Below, in pieces: positions 1-11,497 of a stretch of 64,000 bases of DNA (positions within the stretch are counted from its first letter, which is position 1; each line of letters opens with the position of its first letter). The stretch covers positions 186,001 through 250,000 of the forward strand of contig JASJZH010000005.1 in assembly GCA_037178975.1 (NCBI GenBank). The letters run 5' to 3'. A program made the translations under genes and the position numbers. The DNA comes from Oscheius tipulae (taxonomy: Eukaryota > Nematoda > Chromadorea > Rhabditida > Rhabditidae). The notes under the pieces are model-generated. The model was not told where the DNA came from, did not search any database, and saw only the letters and a list, made by a program, of their open reading frames with translations.

Positions 1-46
1 TGACTGTCTCTCTGTCTCCCTGTTTCTTTTTCTTTTTCTGTCCCAG

Positions 47-158
47 TAAACCTGTGTCCTCACGAAGGTCATTATTAGCGCGTAAATCACCGGCCCATCG
101 TCCCAAGAACCCGATGATATCTGGGCGGGAGCAGAGGAAACAACAAGAGATGGCATAA
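47..158 (+). CDS. Last exon of a gene entering from the left edge
   Basis: A CT-rich tract ends in a good 3' splice signal (ttctgtcccag, G at 46). It is followed by 37 open codons to a TAA at 156-158, with the first base (47) completing a split codon. The peptide is basic and hydrophilic (ending REQRKQQEMA), as in a disordered C-terminus, and has no motif I recognise. The next gene starts only 78 bp downstream on the same strand. That spacing would fit a nematode operon, but no SL2 signal can be proven. It could also be non-coding intergenic sequence; the rest of the gene lies outside the window. Confidence 0.4.
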
Positions 159-236
159 ATGATAGCCATTCGGCTGTCACTTAGCCCTCTCTATTGTCAA
201 TCTTTTCCGGTTCTTTGTCATTTTTCTGTTCCAGCC

Positions 237-1827
237 ATGCTCCCTGGGTACCTCCTCCTCGTTCTTCTCCCTTTCACAGTGGCTGATTTCATCATTGACA
301 ATGAGATTGTCGGAGAGCCCATGGTCGATTGCGAGGATAGCCTGGTCGGACTTACCTTCAAAACCAAGAAGCCTTTTACTGGAAGAGTCTATGTACAGGC
401 ACGTACGAATGTTGTAACTGGATATATTCTGTTTTCAGGGACTGTCCGACGATGATCGTTGTTCCAAGGCCTTTGTAGATAACAGGAACATGAGCAGGTT
501 AGACAGCGACAGAGAAGCAGAGAGACAGAGGCTGAAAGACAGAGACTAGAAAACCTTTTAGAATGTCCATGGAAGTCCAGAGCGGAGCCTGTACCATGCA
601 GAGGCACAGAGTCACAGGAAAGCTGGAGGGTCTAATGTTCTCCGTCACAATCGTCGTCTCTTTCCATGGAACCTTTGTGACCAAGGCTGACCGCGCCTAC
701 AGATGTATCTGCTTCTTCCGAAACCAGAAGACGTTGACCAATTCGATTCGTGGGTTTTGGTAATGTGATGCAATAATGGTTTATAGAGATCGGATCCCTT
801 GGAACGACGGAGCTTCTGAACCCCATGGCTCCTCCTTCCTGTACCTATGATATTCGGAGTGGGTCACCCGAGGGACCACTTGTTGTGTAAGTGTTTTTGT
901 TGTCTCTGTTTCTGTCTCTGTGTCTCTCCCGAACTGAACCATTTGCAGAGAAGGAAAGATTGGAGAGAAAATCTACCATATCTGGAAATGCGATGCTCCC
1001 GGCAAAGGTTTCCTAGTCCATTCTTGCCGCGTGACTGATGGTCGCGGTTTCCAATTCGATCTTCTCGACGTCGATGGTTGTGCCGTGGACCCTTCGATCC
1101 AGCCCGATTTGACATATAATCAAGAGGCTAATACCGCCATCGCGGAAACCTACGGCTACAAGTTTAGTGACACCAATATTTTGAACTACGAATGCGTCGT
1201 CGAGGTATGAGGCTTATCTTTGGAGTAATGGGCTTTCAGATGTGTTCAAAGACCATGAACGAGTGCCAGGAGATGACTCCACCTGTATGTGATAGAGAGG
1301 GATCGGATCTGATGAAAAGAGTGCTGAAGAGGAAGAGAAGAAGCACCATGAAGATGATGCCGGGTGAGAGACAGACCGATAGACAGCGAGTCAGAGAGAC
1401 CGAAGGACAGAAAGACAGAGAGAAAAAGAGACAGATAATGTTAGAGGAAGAGAAACAGAGACAGAGAGACGCTGTTCCAGAGTCCGGAACTGTCGAAGTG
1501 GCCGCCTCCATCAGTATGATGGACAGCATGAACTCTTCTCTCCTCAAAGACGAATCCGTTCCCAGCTCCCTCGACCTAATGTCCGAAACCGAGGCCTCAA
1601 CTCGAATTCCTCCCGGTTACGCTGTCTGTCTCAGCCACCTGACTCTCACCATAACCACCTCAGTTCTAACCATTTTGATTCTCGGCATAATCACATTGTC
1701 CTACTTCCTCTCCCGGGTCCACAAATATTATTTCAATCACAAAAAGGCTGTCCATTTCGAGCAGCCGAAAGACGAGGCGATGGAGAAAAATGTGAGCAGT
1801 ATCAGTGTCTCCAGTGCGACTATTTAA
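237..1827 (+). CDS. Cuticlin-like ZP-domain membrane protein
   Basis: Seven exons are proposed: 237-398, 439-497, 562-749, 787-886, 949-1204, 1240-1363, 1481-1827 (411 aa). Residues 1-17 form a signal peptide. The ZP domain follows with the nematode cuticlin layout: GRVYVQ/GLSDDDRCSK, GACTMQRHR, the FSVTIVVSFH strand, PSCTYDIRSGSPEGP, HSCRVTDGRG, and paired late cysteines. The C-terminal exon has a transmembrane helix (about LTITTSVLTILILGIITLS) and a short cytoplasmic tail. Family knowledge: such proteins are secreted by epidermis and polymerise in cuticle ribbons such as alae after cleavage near the membrane. Oddities: intron 1 (399-438) begins GC rather than GT, which the ZP reading requires. 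Intron 6 (1364-1480) is 117 nt, stop-free and in frame, so retention would add 39 charged residues. The join of exons 3 and 4 is the least certain. Its stop is 42 bp from the stop of the convergent chemoreceptor gene. Confidence 0.9.
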
Positions 1828-1869
1828 TAAGAAAAACATGACCGTTCACGAGTACATTAATAAATATGA

Positions 1870-3148
1870 CTACTTGCTACCGTTATGGTCGTTCCCACTG
1901 GCGAAGTCGTCAATTTGGGTGGGACGCTTGCCAATCCACTGGAAAAGAATTCGATGTGAGAGAGACAGAGGGAAAGATAGCCAGATGAGGCAGAGAGACA
2001 GGGAGACAGAGATAACAGTCGTTACTCACCTGAAGGATCGCCTCTCTGTACTCTGTTATGAGTATAACAGTACTGATCGGATCCACAATCTGCGCCACTG
2101 AGATGAAGCTCCCACAGATCTGGATCAAATCTTGCCACGGGATGTGAAACATGCTGAGCATGAAGGCGCAAACAGCCGGCACGGCGTTAAATACCAATGG
2201 GAACAGTGTCTGGATAGTGAGAAGGATGTAGATGCGGTAGTGGATCAGATGTGCAGTGTAGCGGGTCTCCTTGATTTCATGGAGCTTCCTTCGGATTTTC
2301 AACCAGCAGTACAGTATGAATGATACTGTAAGGCAGGTGTAGATTGCGAAAGTAGCAAGGCAGCCGTATAGTGGATAGTTTGGAGAATCGTCTATCTGAA
2401 ATCAGGACTGTCTCCCTGTCTCTCTGACTCTCGGTCTCTCTTTCTCTTTGTCCCTCTGTCTCTCGATCTCTCTGTCTCTTTGTCTCTTACTGAAAACGGA
2501 GCTCCTATGTAACCCTGAATGGCTAGATCTTTGTGAGTCATGTTCCATAGTAGCTCCCTGTAAAAGTCGTCCGTCTCCTTGAAAGGATAGATGGTCACTG
2601 TAGTCATCATACAGATTGACCACAAAACTACCGTAACCAAACTTGCAAAGAGAAGTTGCAGTTTGTACTTTGCGAACTGGTGTCTGAATGAGGTTTTTGC
2701 ACTAACTTTATAAGTTGGTTCTCACCCACTGATGACCGTAAGTCTGTAGGCGAAACACCAGCAAATAATGGCCATGTTGATGCAAAAGGTTCCGATGAAG
2801 ATATAAATACAGAGAACCTGTCCCCATCTGGGTAGGAACGTGGCTGAACAAAAGTAGAGGTAGCCATTTGGGGGAACATGCCAAGACTGAAAAAAGTTAT
2901 CTGTCATTTTTTGAGTACATACTCGAGAAGTCAAACAATATACGTCTTTGTTTCTCTATACTTACCCCAAGAGTCAAAGCCTGACTCATCGTATAAACCG
3001 CGGCACTGATAGTGTAGATCAAAATGAAATATTTGTAACTTCCGAGTCGAGGAGTCTGAATCAGGGCAATCACTGGCACCGCAGCTATGTTTAACACAGA
3101 GGCCAGGAGATTGAAGGTCAATTGGAAGTAGTCCAGCATTAGAAGCAC
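1870..3148 (-). CDS. Str-family seven-transmembrane chemoreceptor
   Basis: Five exons on the minus strand: 3148-2966, 2886-2726, 2683-2491, 2395-2030, 1938-1870 (323 aa). All joins keep frame and use GT-AG. The family hallmarks are visible: LGSYKYF after TM1, a hydrophobic seven-helix pattern, HYRIYILLTIQ before TM6, and QIVDPISTVILITEYR at the end of TM7. Length suits the Str superfamily (str/srj type) of nematode chemosensory GPCRs, which act in sensory cilia. The paralogue at 28.7-30.2 kb has the same intron phases and nearly identical internal exon sizes (161/167, 193/193, 366/363 nt), so the two arose by duplication. The ligand cannot be inferred. Its 3' end must overlap that of the cuticlin gene. 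Confidence 0.9.
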
Positions 3149-6100
3149 CTATGTAAAGTGAAGATCTTTGGATTAGGAGGATACCGTTTTTTTGTGAAAA
3201 GTGATGCTGCTGACGTGATGGGTCCAGAAAGATAAAGCACAAGGAAATCTGGAATCCTTTGGGAATTGTAAAATAAGGCCGTGAACAGCTAGGATACTTC
3301 CCTGAATAGAGATCGCATAAGGAAGAAGGTCTGGACAATGAAAAAAGACAGACAGAGAGACAGATTAATTTCCAGTACAAAAAAGCTTGAACATGCAACT
3401 TTCAACAGAGCCTCCATGAAAATGTGGACTGATTAAAGCATGCGCGAATATCACAGATTACTCCGAGAAGGAAATGAAGATTCCGATACGAGGAGAAGTT
3501 GGGACAAACGTCATCGCGTACGTGTGCACTTTTGAAACTCCGTCACATTGAATTTTCAATATATCCCGTACCGTATCACTCTACTACACAGACAACTAGG
3601 GTCCGACCGGTGGTATAGCTCTCGCCAAAATCACTTTCGAAAATCGAGTCCCGTGTTGGTCTCACAGCGATCTCCCCGCGCGAATTTTTCGGCGGGAATT
3701 CAAATGCTCCTAAATTTCCTTCGACCTTCATCTCCATGTTTTGTCCCGATTTTTACAGCGTTTTCCGTGTCTCTTACACAGTTCCTACTTGCCACAATCC
3801 TTCTTTCGATTTTGTAGAAAAAAGCCACAAAATCAGCCAAAATTTACTCGCATTCGATCTCCTTGTCTGAGGAGCCTATTAGAGAGCTGAAAGGAAATGT
3901 AATGTAGGGCTATAAGACCTTCTAACCGAGACATACGTCTGTGTACCCAAATAAAACAGGTAATTCATTCCGTATGCCGGGACACGATTTACTTCAAAAG
4001 ACAACGCTTTTTCGCAGGAATTCCGATTGTATCCTCACCGGACGAGTCATTATCAGTGTTAACGCTCATGTAGGCATCCATTTTTGAGAGAAATGATGTA
4101 AATTGTCAAAAAGAAACAGTTAAAAATAATTTATCAAGTTTGAATTCCCGCCGAAAAATTCGCGCGGGGAGTTCGCTGCGAGACCAACACGGGACTCGAT
4201 TTTCGAAAGTGATTTTGGCGAGAGCTATATTCTATTCCCACTGTCCTGATCGATTTTCATACAGAAGACTCCAAGGATAGGCTATGTTTGCTTGTTCGCA
4301 TCGGTATAGGTGTTTGTACTTGTTCTATCCATTGCACACTCTAATATGACAGAAGGAAGCGGCTTAATCGTTTGATTGCCTACAGTCTTTGTCGTGCTCT
4401 CTCCAATCTGAAAATGAAAACAAGAACGATCATTATGATGAAGTGATTGCACAAACTGTGTGCGTCGCGTTGAGCCAGTTTCTCTTCAGCTGTCATTCGG
4501 ACTTCTCAACCTAGGAAGACTCATCAACTCGTCAAAAACTAGGATAAATTCTTTACCATAAAGAATAAAAGCTGTCGTTCATTTGACTTGCGCAAAGGAA
4601 CTGCGTGAAGTAGCATTCTCCAGTGTTGTTAGTGAAATCAACTTGTTTCAGAGACACAGACAGACAGAGACTGTCTCTCTCTCTATTCTGCGGGATGTTT
4701 GTAAAAATATACCAACTCTGTTGATGTAGCATGGTACTCCGCTATCTACTAGTCCTTTTCTTTGTCAACTGAACTCACTGTCATTGTCTCTTTGTCTCCA
4801 GAATCAGACTCCCCCCTCCAGTCAGTCAAGGCCATTTATGCATGATGCGTCTCTCTTGCTCGTTTTTTGCTCGAATACGACTTGCATATGAAAACAGGTC
4901 TCTCCTTCTCTCCTGGCCTCCACTTTTTGAAATTGAATTCTTCCACGAGACACAGGGACGCCTCACTGGCATTAGTTTCGTTGCACGAACGCTGTCCTTT
5001 CTCCGGCTGCTCATTTCCTTCTTTTAGCGAGGGAAAGGGAGAGAAAGAAGGAGAACCTCTCACTCTTCCATTTTAAGCTATGACACTGCCTGCTAATTGG
5101 CAAGGCTCTCCGTTCTTCAGAGTTTTCTAGTAGTGAGAATGAAAGTATCTGTCCCTCTGTCTTCCTGTCTATTTTTCTATCTCTCTGTCTCTATCTCTCC
5201 ATTCCTATAACTCTCTGTCTCTTTGTCACTCTGTGTCTCCGTCTCTCTCGTCTGTTTACACCTACAAACTAAGCCAATTTTTGCAAATGAGCTTGATCTA
5301 CTGTATTGCTGAATGAGGGCATTCGCTCCGTCTTCAGTAAAACCGAAACTTTGATTTTGAAGACGAGACCGTTGACAGGCGGTTCACATTAGTGTTAGGA
5401 AGAAGCTTCCGGAATATTTTAATTGGATTTTGAATTCCCACAGGTGTCGAAGCTTTTGCCCAACTAGGCTCTTAGAGGACTTATGATTCTGACCCCAATT
5501 TTGTCTTTCTTTCATTTCTTATACCAGGTTTGACTGCTGCCTGTACTGCAATGTTGCGCTGCAAGAGACAAATGAATGGTTTTGGCTCGGAGGTTAAGAC
5601 CACGGAACTCGTTTGAAGAGGGCTCTTAATCAACCTGAAGCTCTTCGGGACTCTCTGTTCCCTGTGCCCAGCTCACTTACCCTTTCATGTCCTTCCAACT
5701 TTCCTTTTCGTCATCGCGTGTCCTCTCGAAATTAAGCATGAGGACTGCGACATACAATAAAAATCAGTGCAGTACCCTCTCTTTAGGTCTCTGGAGCCAT
5801 TATTTTCAAGAAAGCCCCCACTCTATTAGCTGCCGAGATTTACTGACTACATTCGAGTTCGATCAGGCGCATAAAATATGAATTGGGCGGCTTAGGATGA
5901 GGGCCAATCTTCTCGCTAACTTGTCTTCAGATCCTGTCTCTGTCCCTAATTCTCCTCCAAGAAAGTAGCGGAAATAATAGTCCTACACTTCCTCCTCCCC
6001 AATATTATCGTCTCCCATCTTCTGCTCAAGTTACATACATTCCCACGGTCTTGAGGATGAGCTTCCACCGAAAAACTTCCAGCACCCCGACCCTCTCTCG

Positions 6101-7314
6101 CCCGTAATAGCTGTTAAACGTTTACGATCTCGTTACCGGGCTCTTCTTCCGTAATCTAGGCCCTGCAATTAGTAGCCGTTTGCACTTTCAAAGTTTTCTT
6201 CTGGACTTGTAAGAACTCTTCTCGGCCGATGAGTAGTAGGACAAGATTACTTTTTTGAATGGCTGTCCTCAAGGGACAAAAGGGTTTTACGTGTTTTCTG
6301 ATTTCCAGTCCTCAGTAGTACTAGATTCTTGATGTATTTCCTTTCAGATTCTGTGTGACGACTCAGTTTTATCCCACTATTTCGTCAAATCGTAGCTCTC
6401 AGATTCCTGGAACTGTTAAAGTTATCAGCGGTCGAATGCCACTCTTACACTGTTATTCTCTGTCACCCTGTCAACCAGCCCGGTTCGACAAGGTACCAGT
6501 GGCTTACGCTCCGGTCGAAGCGATTCAGTGCTCGTTTTGCAACTTGTAGCGTTTGACTCTCTTCTACGTGTCTTGTCAACTCTAATCTAGGATAACACTT
6601 GACAGAAAATCCACAGACATCTGGTGAAGAGCTATTCCAGATTAGAGTTGAGCTGTGTAACAGGTACCTTATGCAAGTTGTAAAGGTAGGATCTTATGGA
6701 CAAGCAATTCCCTTACGCTAATGACACTGATGCTACTAGTTAACAGAGGAGCCGTCCTTTTGCGTTCAGTTAACAGCTTTGTAATAACAAAAAACTCCCA
6801 GTGGCTTTGGAACAAAAGCCAAGTTCTAGAGCGCACCCAAAGTTGACTTGCCACCCAATTTAGGCAATAACTGTTTCTGAACGACACAAAGTTTGGACAA
6901 CATAATTTGCTTGCTTCTTTTTCGTGGCCACGGACAAAAACAAACATTTGAACAGAGTCTGCCACAGAAACCATCGCGCTTCAGACAGTAGAGATACTGT
7001 ATTTCGGTACACAACTACTTTTTGGTAATAGTAATTACCTTCAAAAACTTGTAACATGTGTGATTCAAATTTTTTTGCATATTTTATAGAAGAACCAGAA
7101 AATGTTTCCAAACGATGGGGGCTCTATGAATACTTCTCATTAAATGACCACTTTTTTCTTCTTTCCATTTTGTCAAAAAAACTAGCTTTTTCAGGATCAA
7201 AAGCCAATCAGAAAGAGTGTAGTCGTTTTCAACACTGCCTCTCTAAAGAAAAGGAGAAGAGAGTGCCGAGCACACACACATTTTTGGTTGAGGGAGACAG
7301 AGAGTCGAGAGTAA
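3149..7314. other. Gene-poor interval
   Basis: I found no exon chain here on either strand; open frames are short and lack splice-compatible continuation. It contains the inverted-repeat element 3616-4227, CT/TGTCTC-rich tracts (about 5145-5245), and a perfect 12-bp inverted repeat (6577-6588 with 6639-6650) around a 50-bp loop. Part of it is presumably the promoter of the F-box gene and of the minus-strand chemoreceptor. Confidence 0.7.
3616..4227. mobile_element. TA-flanked inverted-repeat element (MITE-like)
   Basis: Near-identical inverted arms of about 88 bp (3616-3703 and 4140-4227) bracket about 436 bp. The ends read TAGCTCTCGCC inward from each side, and each end is immediately flanked by the dinucleotide TA, as expected for a Tc1/mariner-type target duplication. 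The interior holds no transposase frame, so this would be a non-autonomous element. Assignment to a superfamily is inference from the TA flank only. Confidence 0.75.
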
Positions 7315-10300
7315 ATGCAGGGCTCGATAGCCGAAAGAGTGCTGAGGAAGGCGGAGGGCCGAGAGGAGTCTTTGGACCAAGTCGACAGCCAGAGCAGCCT
7401 CGAGCAGCAGCCGACTAGGGACCCCCTTGTGCATCTGCCAAGAAAAGCTGCTCTCAGGGTCTTGGAACAGCTCAGTCTCTACGATAGGACACGGTGAGTC
7501 GTCTTTTTTCTGCTGGCCCAAGTTCCACTAAATTCTCAGAACCGAGAGACAGCGTTATAGAAAGGCTGAGAGACTGAGGGTCTGAGAGACAGCAGATCGA
7601 GAGATAGAGAGAAAGAAAGTCTCTTCCAAAACACTCTTTCCAATTACAATCGGAGTACACCAGTTCTCTCTCGCATTGTTGTTTTGTGCACTGAGGCGTA
7701 AGTCAGTCGAAGAGAGCGAGGGTCGAAAGACGCGGAAGGCTGTCGTCCTTACTACACTAATCGACTTCCTTGCTCAATTTTTCATTACATCTCGACATCA
7801 TTTTGTGTCTGGGTCCTATTTCTAGCGGTTTGAGGAGAGGAAAAAAGTGGTCGCAATGTCCTCTCTTTGGGGTACATTGTTTATGAAACTTTTTTGGCCA
7901 CTCCTCTTCTTCGCTGCTTGCTAATCCTAGATGTCTAGCAACTATACAACACAATTTCTCTCTGTCTCTTTATCTCTCTATCCATTTCCTCAACTTCCCC
8001 TTAGGTCCCACTACTCTATTTCTATTTCCGTCTCCCTTTCTCAGATGGCTCCCCGCTCATGTTTCAAATGGGAGCCACTTATGCAAAAACGTGTCAACAC
8101 TGCACTCGAACCCACCCTCCTCCCGATTTCGGCACCTCAAGGCGTCGAATGCATTAAATTGGCAACAGCTGTTGAGAGCCAATAGGTCTTGGGACCCTCG
8201 TTGTGTATTCAGTTTTCTCTGAAAGATCCTTCTTTTCCTGTTTTCTGTATTTACAATTGCTTTTGACACGCCAACTCGATCCACTCTTCGTAAAGCTCCG
8301 GAAGTTTGCTGCCTTCCGATCCAAATCGCAGTCAAAGAACTTCCACCCTCGCTGCCGAGATAACCATTCCGAGCCATATCTCTTTCTCCAAAAGATTTCC
8401 CCTGGGTGTCTCCGAGAGGACTACGGAAATCTCGCCGCTTTTTCTAGGCGCTTAGCAATGGAGGTTGCCAAAAATGGAGTCAATACATAAAAGGGAGGGG
8501 CAAGACCACTGGCTAAGAAACGCCACTGACTACGAAATGTCCTCCTGACTACTAGCGGTTCTGGAGAGAGGGAGAGAGAGAGAGAGAAACAGAGAGACAG
8601 GGACCTTTCCAGTCCCGCCTAACAATCTCCTCCAGCTTCCCTCTTCCGGGTTCTCTTTCCCCCATGCGGATAACGAGAACTATAACTTTGTTTCAATATA
8701 TGTTTTCTGTCTCTGTCTCTCTCCCTCCCATATTGCGTAAGGCTTGTATACGACCAGACATTCCGGCATAAATTATGGGGCGTCGTTTTTAAAGAGAGAG
8801 AGAGGAGGGGGTGGATGACTGACTGACTCTGACGATGATCGCAGCCTCTCTCGTACTCTCTGCCTTTGGAAAACTTATTCCAAAGATCCTCCCCGTTCCC
8901 TCTTCCTCTATCATTATTCAAAATTTTTCGGTTCCTCCTTTTTAAGCCCCCTTTTCGCACTCTTGTTATACTTTGTCTTCGTCACAGGGAATCCCGCCCA
9001 GGCCTCTTGAAGGCATCCACGCCCCTTCCTTCTTGTTTGGAGAAGTTCCTTTGTTTTCCCAGACAATTCTTTTTCTCATTGCCTTTTTGTGGTAGTTTCT
9101 CTGGAAGCAGGAAGTTGCGACATAACTTTTTTGAGGGCATCGGGAGAGAAAAGAGAGCAGCTGTTTGTGAGGGTACAACCACTAAAATTCGAAACTTTCG
9201 GCTATTTGGAAGTTAAAGACTCTCTCTGTCGTTCTGTCTCTCTGTCCCTGTCTCTATGCCATTCTGTCTCTCTGTCTCTCTGGCTGTCAGTATCTCATAC
9301 CGTAACCCTACACCCTATAAAAAGCTCTCATTGTGCTTTGGAAACCAATTGGTCTCCTAGACTCTGAGTGCCAGAGAGGGAGGGTTCTGGTTGTGTCCTA
9401 ATTCAGTTATCCGGGTCCCGGGATCCAAGCTATTGCGTTTTTCTTTCGTCCTCTTCCGATCACTGTAAGCTAAAAAAAACTGATTCCAGGCTCGAACGCG
9501 TGAACAAGACTTGGCGCCACTTGGCCATGGATGCTACCCGATCTGAAACGAAGCCCGTCTGGGTCTATGTCATCTTCCGCAAGAACCACTGCTCTGGTCA
9601 TGAGAAAATGACAGTCAACATTAGCTTCGATGGTCCAATCTTTTGGAACCGGCAGGTCGCCTACATCTACTGTTGTAGCTGTCATTTTGAGGAACATGAG
9701 GTGGGTTTTGTCACTGTCTCTCTGTCCATGAATCAAATTTTGAATCAGACACTCCCTCGAAGTTCTCAAACAAAAGCTCTATTCATAAAAGAGGTCTATT
9801 TGGTACCACTAGGCTAACAATTTGTCCCAATTTGGGAAGCTCTCATGGTAAACACGTAGCTATGTTTAGCCCTTTGAGGGTACTGTATCACTGGGAGCTA
9901 AGATAGGTTGTGTCGATTCATTCACACCCTCAAGATCTGATTTCTCTAGGGGGTCGGGAAGGGCATGATTGGTTGCATCGACTCCCAAAAGAGAGATACC
10001 AAATGCTAGGGCATTGTTCAGTTAGTTTAAAGATACTCTTCAGGCAGTTCGACCTCTCGAACAGGCCCTGGCTCTCAAACCGTCTGAACCAGACTTGCTG
10101 TCTCTCTGGGCTTGACACATAGCCAGAGCTCTAAGAGATCATAGAGAGTCATGGAACTCTCTTACTCTCGACTGACTTATCCTTTAGATTCCTGCACACG
10201 GTAACTGTTTCCTCGACTCTCGACCCATAGTCTTGGTTTAGTAGACACTTTATAGTCAACCCTGTCTGTTTTTAGACTGTTCAAGATCAAGCTCCCCAAA

Positions 10301-11214
10301 AATAACATCACCCTCTCTTGCTCTGGTCTCTGAAACCTTGGGTGACACGGCCCATTAATCACTTCAGCAAGATTTTTTGTCCAGATAATACGATTGTTTT
10401 GTGGGCGTGTACGCGCCCCAGGGGAAATTATACGGAGTAAAAAGCGCAGTGAGGATCACCACAGTTAAGGATACTCTTCCTGGTCCCTCCAACTCAGATT
10501 TGATGTCCTCAGTGGGTAATTTCCCCTGGGAGAGGGACTCAGTCTGATGACGACATCGATATCCTGACCATTTTCAGGCTCCGTTGATGGCCATCTTAAA
10601 CAAGTTTGAGCAGAGAGTCGAGAGAGTGTGTTTGGTGGATAAGCCGGTCGACTACCCCTTCTTACCGGACACGCTCTTCAGCTACATGGCCAGGAATATG
10701 CCGAAACTTCAGGTTAGAGGAACAGGGAGACAGGGAAACAAAGAGACAGAGAGAAAGAGGGACGATAGAAATAGAGACATAGAGACAGAAAGACAGAGAC
10801 ATAGACAAATAGAGATATAGAGAGAGACAGAGACAAAACTAACCTTCCACTTTCAGTTCATCTACCTCCGCGAACTCGATCTGGAAAAGATCAACCGTGG
10901 AACAGTCGTCGAGCTGGCCGCTCATAAGGCCCTGAAGAAGGTCATCGTTCACGGCTGTCGGAACTATGAAGTCCTGGAAGATTTCCGCAGTCTACCGCAG
11001 CTCCTAGTTGTCCGGGGAGAGATTCTTGGGCTGAAGGTGAGTATAGAGACAGAGATAGAGAGACCCACTCTATCAGGCAATGCTCGGCGACTTCGAGGAC
11101 TACGCCGGAACCAATGGCTCCACCGGCTCACAGCCTTCCTCTTCCTCTAGTGACATCGCCACTGACGAAGTCACAGAACAGATGAAATCCGTCGAGGTGT
11201 CCACCGGTCACTAA
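7315..11214 (+). CDS. F-box protein
   Basis: Five exons: 7315-7493, 9490-9700, 10578-10712, 10857-11036, 11077-11214 (280 aa). The F-box spans the first intron: LVHLPRKAALRVLEQLSLYD in exon 1 continues as RTRLERVNKTWRHLAMD in exon 2, with the usual LP, L..L and W positions. The frame is kept across the split Arg codon. The rest (about residues 75-280) is a divergent substrate-side region with LRELDLEKINRG and a Ser/Thr-rich acidic tail; I recognise no WD40, LRR or FTH domain. Family knowledge: F-box proteins bring substrates to SCF ubiquitin ligases through Skp1; the target is unknown. Intron 1 is 1,996 nt, far longer than any other intron of this gene. The gene is convergent with the dynein gene, with a candidate polyadenylation signal AATAAA at 11396-11401. 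Confidence 0.85.
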
Positions 11215-11497
11215 TTGTTATTTCTATGATCTTCTCTCACTATTACTCCGGCTCAGCCCAATCTTTCCCCCGATCCAATTTCTCGTTATTTTCTACGTGT
11301 TAGTACATGCCAGCAGCCCTATGAACGCTGTGCGTTTTCTGAACGAATAAGCCCCCATTGCCTGTTCTTGGATCTCAAAACTGTCTGCAGACTTCAATAA
11401 ATACCTATTTATGCATTTTGGGGGCTGGAGAAAAGAGCATAGATAGCTGGATCGAAAAAAAGATGAGCGAAATAATGGAAATGAATAGCCGAAAAGT

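Noticed and set aside
5687-6549. Open frames of about 64 codons in the gene-poor interval
   Set aside because: Random-length frames with no coding bias or splice continuity.
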